Source of the DNA: Saccharina japonica | Lineage: Eukaryota > Sar > Phaeophyceae > Laminariales > Laminariaceae | NCBI GenBank assembly: GCA_008828725.1 | Contig: MEHQ01002384.1 | Location: 24,802-88,801 of the forward strand | Length of the DNA: 64,000 nt | Reading direction: 5' to 3' | Part shown: piece by piece, positions 29,837 through 38,879 of the stretch | How positions within the stretch are numbered: the stretch's first letter is position 1 | How the letters are laid out: every line of letters begins with the position of its first letter | Notes under the pieces: model-generated | Seen by the model: the letters and a program-made list of their open reading frames with translations, nothing else | What the model was told of the DNA's origin: nothing | The model's database searches: none | Made by a program: the position numbers and the translations under genes

Positions 29837-32800
29837 GTAAGCACGCGACGGAAACACTTGACAATACCGCTATTACAATTAAATATGTACTGCTGCACGT
29901 ACTTACATATGTGTGTATGTGTAGATTGGATTCCTCCTGTTCTTTCACAATTTCATACCAGGCATACAGCAGTATATATCGCAAGTCAATCTCTTCTGTG
30001 AAAACACTAAATCATGCTTATCGTATGGGGCTGATCGTATGTTGCACTTTGACGTATTCGGCAGATATAGTACGATGATGATAGTAATCAATTTCGGTTG
30101 ATTGGTAATGCATATGATATTCATGCATCATGCGTGCATTGCCTCACATCGCCCGAGCGTCGTTCGTTTCCCCGTCTCGGCCTGACACAGCAAGTAGTAT
30201 TATTACAGTACCGGTCCGGACAAACCTATGCATGGTATGTATCGATCTCACAGCTGACTCGCTAGCTGCACTACTAACTACTATAATAAGTGTTTATCAT
30301 GTTTGTTTGTACTTGCGACACATACATATCATCGTACAAGTCTGTTTCGTACAACATCCTGGTATACATTAACCTGATGCGAAATATTGAAGTGTATAAT
30401 ACGTAGTACACAGACAAGTTTGTATCGTGCAGCGCTATTTTCACGTACAGCAGCAAATTAAATATATTAAAAAATTAAAAAAACAACAGCTGTGAGCTCG
30501 AGGATTTCGTCGAAGCTCATCTTTGCTAGCTGAGTGTAAAATTTTCGATCGCGCGTACTTACGGATTCTATATGTCCTCATGTAGGGGGTACATACATCC
30601 CGTATGATATATACTCTACTAGCAGTAGTGACGTATTATACAATACACCAAGTACAGCACTATAATACTTATACGAAATATTAAAAGTACTCCGTCGTTC
30701 GTACGAGTGCTGCTGCTGTTGTTTTTTTGTCGTGTGCATGCAATTACCCCGATGTATTATTGTTACTTAATAAAAAAATGTGCTGCTCCCTGCTCCGCAT
30801 TCCGCATAACTGCCCCTAATTTCCGCCAATGAATGGTATCCAGACGGCGAGTGCTCCACGAACGGCATGGAATGCTGCGACCCCGTACACGACTGCGTTG
30901 AAGGTTTCTGCCACATCAGGTTTTTCGGCCCTCGCCACGGCAAGTATCTGCCGTACACCAGGGCGTTATACTTTGGTGTTGCGCTGTTGCGCGGGCGCAA
31001 CATTTGGGTCAAGATAATACCGTTTTGCGCAACAGTCGCCGCGAGAGGCTGGTTGCGCGCAGCGCAACACGCAATTTTGGGCGCGCCACACTTTTCGCCG
31101 CAGGCGAAAAATTTCGTTGCGCGTTTAGATATATCTCGCCGGAGGCGAGATTTGTTTAGGGGGGTCTTTTGTACTTAATAATTAGCCGTAATTGAACATA
31201 TTTTAGGCCCTTTTTTGTCCTATTCGCCATGGTGGTCGAAAACAAAAATTAGGCACCTTTTGCTATTCGCCTTATTTAGGCTCTTATTCTTTTCGAGGCA
31301 CTTTTTCTATTCGCCGTAGCTAAAAATTGAATTAAAAGGCTTTTTACTTATTACTTACAGTAGTTTTGAGGCGTATATTCGCGCATAGATCGCGTTGTTT
31401 TCGCCTCCGGCGGCCCTCTGGGGGGCCTCCGGCGGCCCTCCAGAGGGGCCCTCCCGGGGGCCCTCCGGGGCCCCTGCGGCGCGCTGCGCTGTGCGCAACA
31501 GACGTCGAACCACAAAGGAATGCCCTGCCGTACCTGGTATCTAAAAAAAGTGCGATATGTACACGGGGTACCTATCATACATAAGCACGCGTGTTCAATC
31601 ACGCACAACCCTTGAATGGTCAGTATACGTATGCTATACTAGCCTTTACCGTGTTTTTAACCCACGAATCGTGCCACAGGTACCAGATAAAATATCGAAA
31701 TGAAAAACAAACCAGTATGTGTGGGTGTGGGGTGTACTCGATATTCGTGCATGGCCGCTGCCGTATAACCATAGACCCTCGCATCCTTACAATGCCGGGT
31801 CGGAGCATGTCGGGTTGTCCCCGACCAGGCTGACATTGCTACGTAGCACCAAGCGCGAAACGCCGTGAGGTGTTCGGCGAGTCGCTTATGACGGGTGGGC
31901 TGCATCCTACTAAGAACCGCCTGTGAGGCGGACTTGCATGTGGATCACAGCTTCAACGGGGGGAGGGGGGGGCTCTGCCGAATCAACAAAACTTTAGGTT
32001 GTTAGATCTCCTACGTGCCCCCGTCGAAACTGATGCACTTATACACTACACTACAGTACCGTAGTAGCAGACTGTATATCGCAGCAGCCTGCGCGTGCAC
32101 CGTGTGCCACGTAGGCCAGGAATTTTCGCAGAAAAGGCAGAAACAGCGCTTTTAGAAACAAATATCACAGGCGAAAAAACTACCTATAGCGCCTCGCGCT
32201 CGGCGTTGCCTTGGCCTTTTCTTGCCCTTGCCTCGGCCTTTTGCCTCATTTCTCGGGTCTCGCTGGCTCTTGCGTATATCTTCGCGCTCGGGCTTCCCTC
32301 ATTCCTTTGGCCTGCCCGGCTCTTGTGAAAGCAAGTCTTCGCACTCGGACGCGCCCCACTTATTACCTCGTCTCCTGCGACCTTTGCGTCAATGTTGTTA
32401 CAGGTCAGGCTTGCAGTAACGAGTGCGGAAGGGACAGGTGCAACCTGACCGCTAACGACTGTATCGACGGAATTTGCCAGCCCGCGGTGGGAAACACTTG
32501 CGCCGCGCTAGGTGAGAATCGCCAAGAACTTCGCCGTCGTCAGATGGTTTTGGTTTGAAACATGTACCAGGTATCATGATTTAAATTATATTGCTTTTGC
32601 ACCAAGCACATCGCGGCAATGCGTCCGCCGGAAGTTATCCCGATTGTATCTCGGTACACTCAACATTGCGAGCAAGCTGCGAGATGCACCCCTCCCGCCC
32701 CCCCCCCGTGCTCCGTCTCGAAAGGGATGCGTAGTCAATGGTCAACTGACTAAGGCAAGCAACAAATGAATACGCCCCCCCCCCCCCCTCCCTTTTCTCC

Positions 32801-35338
32801 CCCCCCCCCGTTTTTTCCACGATTTGAGATCGTGAAATATACACCAGGCAGATAGACCGGTGACTCCTATTGGACGCTATGCACTACTATAACATGGTAA
32901 ACATGACGGCGAGTCTTCCACGGATGATCGCGGCCCACAATATTATGCCCTTCTCAGCATCAAATATCTCCTCATTATTAGATTATTTGCCTTCCGACAA
33001 TGTGCAGGGCATTATTCATTCAGAATGAAAAAGCTGACCCAATTCGTCGAATACCACCAATATCATCCAACCAATTCTCCTCCCCTCCGTGTACTCAATA
33101 GAATACGCACTACCACCGGTTATAGAAGTACCCATTGAGGCATTAGTTGCTTAGCAGTATTTTGTAAAAACTCGGGGCCAGAGGGTTCCTATGGGTGTAA
33201 TCGGTGATCATCACGTGGCTGGTAAATCGTGTCAGTACAATAAGTGTAGAACTTGTATCACCGATGTATAAGCAACATATTCTACATGCTAAATCCGCCA
33301 TAGGGTTTCTACCATCGAGCCAATACTAATCGCGGTCGACCAATCAACGCTAGCTACAGTCTTGCAAATTGTCGTTATCCCGGAGAAACATCACGAATAG
33401 TAGAATACCTCAGGCGATCTTGTAATGAACCATACAACTACTTTTACTACCAATATAGGTTCGTCTGTCAATTGAACACCCTCTCTCTATATACCATGCA
33501 CTGCTGTGGTACACACTATCATTGTGTTGTCGTTCCCTGTGCCATCTTACAATGTTCAGCACGAGCTTCAACGACGATTGCTATTGCACATTCACACAAC
33601 TACATATTATTAGGAGAAAAAAAAATAGTTGTCACGTCGTTTTCCTCGGGGAGAAAAGTTATCTGCACCAAAGAGGAGCTTGCATTTGTTTTTGCAGCTT
33701 AAAATGCTATAGTCGGACCTGGGCCGAGTCGTCTACACCACGTATGGTACCTACTGTGCTGGAAACACTCGCTGTTGCCTTCCACTCCCCCCCTGTTCTT
33801 CTGACCGTCGCCGGCACAGCTGCTGCATGCAGCAACGCCATCCCCTGCTGTGACACGAGCCATGACTGCATAGTGCCCCCGGAAACGGACTCGAGCGGGA
33901 ACTTCATCAGGAACGGGTTCTGCGAGGTTGCTGAGTCTGACACAGGTTAGTTGACGCATGCTACGATAGAGGTGCACCATGTTTTCCCTGAGCTCCTCAC
34001 TTAAGGAGCGTCATACCTCACCGGCAAAAACTGATTTTTGGAGGAAAATGAAAAGTGCTGCCGGATGATAAATATCCTGACCGAAGTATACTCTGAAACA
34101 GTATTCGTCACAAAAATGAAAGTCCGACGAATTTGGGTTAAGGAGCCCGATCGTTCAGAAAACGATTCGCCCAAAAAGTGCTACCTCTACCGTAGCACGC
34201 GTCAGTTAGTCCAGATAAATGCATGCATCCCCCCCCGGGGAACTGTTGCCGGGGGGACCATAGTAAATAGGACCAAATATTGTGGGTAAAAACAGGTAAA
34301 TGTGTTGGTTTTTGTGTCTACCATAGGTCCTATTTAGTAGTATTTACTATGGTCCCCTGTAATACTACTATATCGCGCGCAGTAGCAGGTATGGACAACA
34401 TTTTCGTTCGAGGTACGTAGTTCATTCTCGTACACACGAAAACACTGCGTACAACCAAACGCCAAATACATGCTCAGCAGATGTATTATGTTGCAACTTG
34501 CGAAAGACTAGTTGAGCACGCTGTTGTAAAACATAACGTACAGTAGAATGCGTATTGAACTTACGTCCCTCCTCCGGACGATCGGGCATTCATTTGCAAG
34601 GTGGGGCTTCCCTTCGCCTGCATTATTGGTTCCCACACCGATGTTTTACGTGGAAGGTTGTGGAAGATCGAAAAAGCGCAGGGCTGGCTCAGCCAGTACT
34701 ATATATGCTGTAAATATTAGCAGACAGAACACTAGATCCCCTTAGGATGTTGTCGCGGAGAAGCTTCCACAGGGCGGCGAAGCAGCCGCGAGCCACCCCC
34801 GGTTGGCGAAGGGCCCGCCGCCGGTGATTTGTTGGGGTAGTTCCACTTCAGTTTCCACCGCAACCACCCTGCCTGGACTCGCGTACCGGTAGCCAAACTC
34901 TCTTCCGTAGTGCGCAACGTGCCCGTCTCCCCGTTTCTCCTTCCTTGTGCTTGTACTCATTTCTTCGTTTTGTGAAGTTTCCGTTGTATGGGTTGGTGCT
35001 TTGTGGGGCGTGCGTACGTTTATTTATGTGTTTCGATGTACTGTTCAAATCTACTAACGTTCTCAGCTGGTACAATAGCGTGTTTGCCATGTTGTCCTTC
35101 GGAAGGAGGTTACATAGACTGTAGACAAAACACGAATGCGGCTCAAATTAAAAGGAGTATTACAAGCACTTTGCAATCCATGTGATGTTAAACGAACTTC
35201 GCCGGGTTTAAAAATGTTTTGTAGCAGCATGTATTGTCGTTATCTCCATGCATAATCTGCAAATATTATGTGTGTCCATGTGTACGAGTACCTACGCTGA
35301 CATCTCTCTCTCTCTCTCTCTCGTCTCTCTCTACGTCT

Positions 35339-35406
<68 letters not shown>

Positions 35407-37410
35407 GATCCGTCCGCGGGAAGGTGGAGCCTGCTCAAGCGACGACAACTGTAGGTTCGACTACGACCTCTGCGTAGACGGCATATGCAAGGTACACCCG
35501 AGCCTGCAAGAAGACGCTTCGGTCAAGACCACCGTATCCGTCAGCGCTAACGCCTACGACACTCGCCCCTCGAACAACGACGGCTGCGGTAACACGGGCT
35601 GCTTGCCGGAATTGGCGCGTGACAGCAGCACCATGCCCGAGTCTAGGTGGTCGTGCAGCAAGAGCCTGGGCAGCGGGAACTGTTACATGGAGTTCGAGTT
35701 CGACACCCCCCAAGACGTGATCAGCATGAACATCGCCTTTCACAAGGGCGACGAGCGTACCCGGAAAATCAAGGTGTGTTGGTTTTAGGGTGTTGTTCGA
35801 ATTTCAACTATTTCCACGACAAAAATAAACGTTTTGCTAGGAACGCACAAACTTACGGTTAACATCTTGTTTTGAACGCTCGGGCTTTGTTAAACTACAT
35901 GGAAACGTTTTGGTAGGAAAAAAACGTTTAGTGTCAGGCCATGGCATAGAGCGTGGTCGTTTGCAAACTTTGCTCGTTTTTGTTCTTCCCCTTATTGCAC
36001 CGCACCGCACCGCACACCTCACCCTGACGTTGGACGTTGCTCAAGGTACTGGGAGACGGCTCGAGCCTCGGCACCTTTACGTCGAGCGGCACAACTCTCG
36101 ACTTCGAAAACTGGACCCTCAATGCGGTCGACGTTTCTACTATCAAGCTCGTGGCCCGTGGTCTTGGTTACAACGACTGGCTTAGCATCACTGAGGCAAG
36201 CAAACGTTCGTGTCTGTGGGCTGATAGCCCTGATCTCACTGCTATGTCGGCCTTGTCCCTCCCGAGAACCGATGTAGAACGAGTTGTGCTCACAATAACT
36301 TGCGATTGTTATAGATGCGTGCTTTGCGACGAACAGGGTTGAGAGACGAGCATGCGATGGCATGTAGTACGGCCCGAACAATTATACTGGTGGTTTACAA
36401 CATTGTAGTGATACACGCGGTGTGTTCATTAAGACAGTATCTCAATGGTTTTCGCTCCTACAGTAGACAGTGGATTGGTCTAATGAAACGATCGGTTCAT
36501 CTCCCGAAGTCGCCTACTCCAAAGTAAGCGTCTACATGTTCAAGGCGGACTATCGATTGCGCATACACCGACCGCGAATTACCCCACCCCCTCACCGTCG
36601 CCGGCGTAGAGAGCGTACGTGGTGCCGCCTCCGACGCTTACACATGATATATGTGTCTTCGTCTCCTTGTGTGCGCTCCCAGTTAATTTCGATGTTCCTG
36701 CTCTGGAATGTGTGAACGTTTGGCCTTTCAACCGTCGTCCTTGATATGTCACGACGTTGCCAGTGCGTAAATACACACCAGAGGTCCTACTCCGTATGAT
36801 ATTACATGGACCGTTTGGATCAAATATCCATGTACATGCGTTCCATCTATTTTGGGAGATATTGGTACGTACTATAACTGTGTTCGACTAATGGTGCTCA
36901 GTAAGCAACCAATCAGGCTTCGTAGCGGTCAAACAATTGCTCGAATCGCGTCCGGTACAACACCTGGTACGTGTTCGAAGTTGTACCATCGATTGACACT
37001 CATATCAGTATACGAGGGGAATCGTTGGTCGAGTGTCTTATCCGTTTTAGTAGGGGAGGTCTTGCTGCTGGTCGAAATAAACCATTAATACCAATTGGCT
37101 TTTCATTCGTAATCGATACACAGATACGTAACCCCAAAGCGACAACCATTGGCTCTTGTGTAACTCCTCTGCACAACCATTGGCTCTTGCGTTGCTCTCT
37201 GGTGTCTCCGTCGACATGTCGTCTCTTTTTTGTCGACAGGTCCAGCTTCTGGACAGGAACTACCCTTGTTTTTCTTAAGGCACTCCTTCCCGCTGAAGAA
37301 CAAAGGATCACCGTGCGCGAAACAGTGGTCGGTGCAGCTCGACGTGCAATCCTCCAACTCCCTCATCAGCCGACATCGTTTCTTTCCACCATAGATGAGC
37401 GAGAAGGGGT

Positions 37411-37448
<38 letters not shown>

Positions 37449-38719
37449 TCGTGCGGCAGGTATCACTAATATTAGACGTAGCACTACTGTTGTTGACAGC
37501 ATAGGAAGAGGAGAGTTTGGGGCTGTTGTACGGCCAGAACATATAATAAGATATGTTGATAGTATGTCACCTGCTACCAATTTGTTGAAAGTGCGGGCAT
37601 GCGCAAAGTGATTCAGCGTGCTTTGGTGGAGTGTGGGTTTTGAACGTCCCGGCAATAAGCGCACATGGATACATGGTTTGTGCGCGCCCCATGTATGTTG
37701 CCGAATTTCTGCGGATTGGGAAGGAGGAAGATGTGTGGAGGGTAGTGAGCGCAGGCTGTGACTGAGAGTGAAATCGGTCTGTTGGAGATTCACTGGTACG
37801 GTACGCACAGCAGGAGCAATCTATACCTTGGGGCAAACGTATACATGTCCATGAACATGTATACTTGTATGTATATACTAGGGGGTAAAATATGGCGACA
37901 ACGTGATGGAAACAAAATACACTAACGTGACCGGGGTTTTCGACACGGGGGTCTGGTTCCATCTTTGTCTCGAACATCACCGAATGGCAGCTATATGTGC
38001 AGACGGTCGTTCCTCCAAACGCGCGTCCCGACAGGGGTTCACGTCGAGGCAGGTCCGGGCGACCAGGAGGGCGACTCTGGCTTTTAATCCAGCAACGAAG
38101 CTCGGCGGGTCTTTTCACGGTTGCTCGGTGTTATACCCGTCTCTGTTCTGATGCTTGCATAATAGGCACGCTTTCAATCGACATGCGACAACGTCTGAAC
38201 TGCAACCCCTAACAAGCGTGAGACCTGGTGCTTAACTGCATATGTGTAATATCTGCAGTACGGTACGTATACCGCACTGGCTGCGCCAGCTACAGCACTG
38301 CCGTACCACCCGACAGTGGGGCCGCTCGTGACACGCGACTACTGTAAATGGTGTACTATTTCATGCGTATGTACGTACGCTTTTTTTTTTCTCTCTCGCT
38401 CCATCTATCATACTTGCCCTTCTTTCTACGGTTCTCTCCCTAGTCGTAACGTTTCCTCCTGCGGGACTGTTGTTGGCTGTTGCGTCCTAGCTTGTCTTGG
38501 GTGCCCTTTCGGTCTTGTCACGCATATGTGTACTATCTACAGTACGGTACGTATATCGCACTGGCTGCGCCAGCTACAGCACTGCTGCACTACCGTTTGA
38601 AATCCCTATTAGCCAAGAATGCCCCGGTTCTGTCTAGGAAGGGGTTCGACGGCACAAAGGTGGGATTCGTGCGCACGATGACCATGAGCCCGTCTGGGAC
38701 GAACATCTGGCACGCCTAA
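29758..38719 (+). CDS. Secreted modular protein: signal peptide, Cys-rich modules, beta-sandwich and LamG-like domains
   Basis: Proposed exons: 29758-29836, 30844-30919 (3' end uncertain), 32404-32511, 33820-33945, 35424-35773, 36046-36195, 36467-36523, one near 37240-37400, one near 37878-38010, and 38638-38719 ending TAA. Exon 1 encodes a signal peptide. Exons 2-4 and the start of exon 5 each give a short module of the form CS-(4-5)-C-C/R-(4)-DC-x-x-G-x-C. Exons 5-7 make a domain of the F5/8-type-C-like sandwich class, with WSCSKSLGSGNCYMEFEF, IAFHKGDERTRKIK, DGSSLGTFTSSG and YNDWLSITE. I know this style from stramenopile extracellular proteins and some large-virus proteins (family knowledge). 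The last exons look like laminin-G/concanavalin. The protein is probably secreted or cell-wall associated; its ligand is unknown. Introns hold MITEs and microsatellites. The exon 2 to 3 phase does not fit, so one exon is missing or damaged. Confidence 0.7.
30470..30590 (+). repeat. Dispersed repeat D, copy 2
   Basis: 'cagctgtgagctcgaggatt', 'tcgtcgaagctcat', 'ttgctagctgagtgtaa' and 'cgcgcgtacttacgg' match 4139-4220. It lies in the first intron of the secreted-protein gene. Confidence 0.75.
30844..30919 (+). CDS. Secreted-protein gene exon 2: Cys module 1
   Basis: After the acceptor GTATCCAG, the phase-1 frame gives DGECSTNGMECCDPVHDCVE and GFCHI. This is the same module as in exons 3-5. The obvious GT (ATCAG|GTTTTT) would leave phase 2, while the next exon needs phase 1. 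The frame stays open into a GC-rich hairpin region from 30975. The exon end may have been lost to that insertion, or an exon may be hidden between. Confidence 0.6.
30975..31500. repeat. Hairpin-rich GC-palindrome insertion
   Basis: The stretch has a composition of its own: GC palindromes (tcgccgcaggcgaaa, tctcgccggaggcgaga, gcctccggcggccctc repeated) set in AT-rich spacers with 'attcgcc' every 40-60 bp. Both edges carry 'ttgcgc'/'gcgcaa' motifs (30984-31010 and 31478-31499). It begins inside the frame of Cys exon 2. It may be a mobile element or an organelle-derived insert; the origin is not recognised. Confidence 0.5.
31735..31865 (-). repeat. Element A copy in an intron
   Basis: The plus strand shows 'tactcgatattcgtgcatgg', 'ccgtataaccatagaccctc', 'gcatccttacaatgccgggt' and 'gaccaggctgacattgct'. 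There is no long G-run here; the G tract is short and interrupted. 31913-31975 then resembles 8648-8710. Confidence 0.6.
32404..32511 (+). CDS. Secreted-protein gene exon 3: Cys module 2
   Basis: 108 nt, phase 1 to phase 1. Acceptor TTGTTACAG|GTCAGG, donor GCTAG|GTGAGA. It encodes GQACSNECGRDRCNLTANDC, then IDGICQPAVGNTCAALG. A symmetric exon like this can be duplicated or skipped without disturbing the frame. Confidence 0.75.
32690..32810 (+). repeat. Element B copy in an intron
   Basis: C-run, 'gtgctccgtctcgaaaggga', 'gcgtagtcaatggtcaactg', 'actaaggcaagcaacaaatg', 'aatacg' and a C-run. This is one of the best preserved B copies. 32845-33800 beyond it shows no further feature. Confidence 0.65.
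33820..33945 (+). CDS. Secreted-protein gene exon 4: Cys module 3
   Basis: 126 nt, phase 1 to phase 1. Acceptor CCGGCACAG|CTGC, donor GACACAG|GTTAGT. It encodes AAACSNAIPCCDTSHDCIVP, then NGFCEVAESDTG. The donor hexamer GTTAGT is duplicated by the MITE that starts at the next base (33952). Confidence 0.75.
33952..34204. mobile_element. MITE family C, complete, inserted at a 5' splice site
   Basis: 253 bp. The left end TGACGCATGCTACGATAGAG and the right end (reverse complement TGACGCGTGCTACGGTAGAG) form an inverted repeat of about 26 bp. The flanks are a perfect 6-bp duplication, GTTAGT, at 33946-33951 and 34205-34210. The left duplicate is the splice donor of exon 4. The inside carries 'gggttaaggagccc', which is shared (inverted) with the other C copies. 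Confidence 0.85.
34250..34365. mobile_element. MITE family E, copy
   Basis: The left end 'gggggaccatagtaaatagg' and right end 'tttactatggtcccctgtaa' are inverted repeats. 'accaaatattg' and 'taggtcctattta' are shared with 61089-61203. It lies only 40 bp from the C-family MITE in the same intron. Confidence 0.7.
34742..34960 (-). CDS. Small ORF, hypothetical, inside an intron
   Basis: 72 codons, antisense to the host gene. It begins MSTSTRKEKRGDGHVAHYGR and ends PPCGSFSATTS. The composition is GC-rich and well ordered (VVAVETEVELPQQITGGGPF), unlike the AT-rich intron around it. No family is recognised. It could be a transposon remnant. Confidence 0.25.
   Translation of the reverse strand: MSTSTRKEKRGDGHVAHYGREFGYRYASPGRVVAVETEVELPQQITGGGPFANRGWLAAASPPCGSFSATTS
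35301..35407 (+). repeat. (CT)n microsatellite forming a pyrimidine tract
   Basis: About 100 bp of almost pure CT ends 17 bp before the acceptor of exon 5 (GGGAAG|GTGGAG). Its position suggests it serves as the polypyrimidine tract. Confidence 0.85.
35424..35773 (+). CDS. Secreted-protein gene exon 5: Cys module 4 and start of the beta-sandwich domain
   Basis: 350 nt, phase 1 to 0. GGACSSDDNCRFDYDLCVDG and ICKVHPS are Cys module 4. VSANAYDTRPSNNDGCGNTG then opens the next domain, which runs through ESRWSCSKSLGSGNCYMEF to DVISMNIAFHKGDERTRKIK. The acceptor follows a roughly 100-bp (CT)n tract. Confidence 0.75.
36046..36195 (+). CDS. Secreted-protein gene exon 6: beta-sandwich domain core
   Basis: 150 nt, phase 0 to 0. 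Acceptor TGCTCAAG|GTACTGG. It encodes VLGDGSSLGTFTSSGTTLDF, ENWTLNAVDVSTIKLVARGL and GYNDWLSITE. The donor is CTGAG|GCAAGC, a GC-AG type splice site rather than GT. If this is wrong the frame stays open to 36342, but it leaves the domain pattern. Confidence 0.72.
36467..36523 (+). CDS. Secreted-protein gene exon 7
   Basis: 57 nt, phase 0 to 0. Acceptor CTACAGTAG|ACAGTGG, donor TCCAAA|GTAAGC. It encodes TVDWSNETIGSSPEVAYSK. It continues the W-L-S-I-T-E strand of the previous exon. Confidence 0.55.
37240..37393 (+). CDS. Secreted-protein gene, probable LamG-like exon
   Basis: After a clear acceptor (TTGTCGACAG|GTCC, or a later one CTTAAG|GCAC), one frame reads HSFPLKNKGSPCAKQWSVQL and DVQSSNS. 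This resembles a first strand pair of a laminin-G/concanavalin fold. The exon limits are not settled; it may end before the poly-G run at 37408. Confidence 0.35.
37408..37444 (+). repeat. Poly-G run
   Basis: About 35 G residues with one T near the start. Its true length is uncertain in any assembly. Confidence 0.9.
37878..38010 (+). CDS. Secreted-protein gene, LamG-like exon
   Basis: VKYGDNVMETKYTNVTGVFD, then TGVWFHLCLEHHRMAAICAD-G. The pattern Trp-x-His followed about 14 residues later by Ala/Val-Asp-Gly is typical of LamG/concanavalin-type strands. Splice limits are uncertain. Confidence 0.4.
38225..38595 (+). repeat. Direct repeat pair in the last intron
   Basis: 'tgcagtacggtacgtatacc' with 'gcactggctgcgccagctac' and 'agcactgc' occurs at 38257-38303 and again (tctacagtacggtacgtata) at 38535-38585. 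Each contains the palindrome ctggctgcgccag. Confidence 0.75.
38638..38719 (+). CDS. Secreted-protein gene, probable last exon
   Basis: A pyrimidine-rich acceptor (GGTTCTGTCTAG) is followed by KGFDGTKVGFVRTMTMSPSG and TNIWHA, then TAA. The strand-like hydrophobic alternation fits the end of a beta sandwich. The link to the preceding exons is inferred from strand and order only. Confidence 0.4.
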
Positions 38720-38799
38720 AATATTTGCCGTATGCTGTACATACACGAAACACCGTCATCCGAACACGGTGCGTGGCACACCGAAAACAAACACCCCGC

Positions 38800-38873
38800 C
38801 AGTGAAGGGGTCTGACCCCTTGGCTCAAGAGGTCTGACCCCTTGGCTCAAGGGGTCTGACCCCTTGGTTGAAG
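38800..38873 (+). repeat. 24-bp tandem repeat of a palindrome
   Basis: 'aggggtctgaccccttggct' is repeated three times. Each unit is itself palindromic (aaggggtctgacccctt) and could form a small cruciform. It begins about 80 bp after the stop codon of the secreted-protein gene. Confidence 0.85.
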
Positions 38874-38879
38874 ATTTTT

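Noticed and set aside
30130-30456. Small ORFs in the first intron of the secreted-protein gene
   Set aside because: AT-rich, no domain, and they fall between well-supported exon borders.
36037-36342. Reading the beta-sandwich exon through to the stop at 36342
   Set aside because: The domain pattern stops at SITE, and the following residues lose strand alternation; a GC donor at 36196 fits better.
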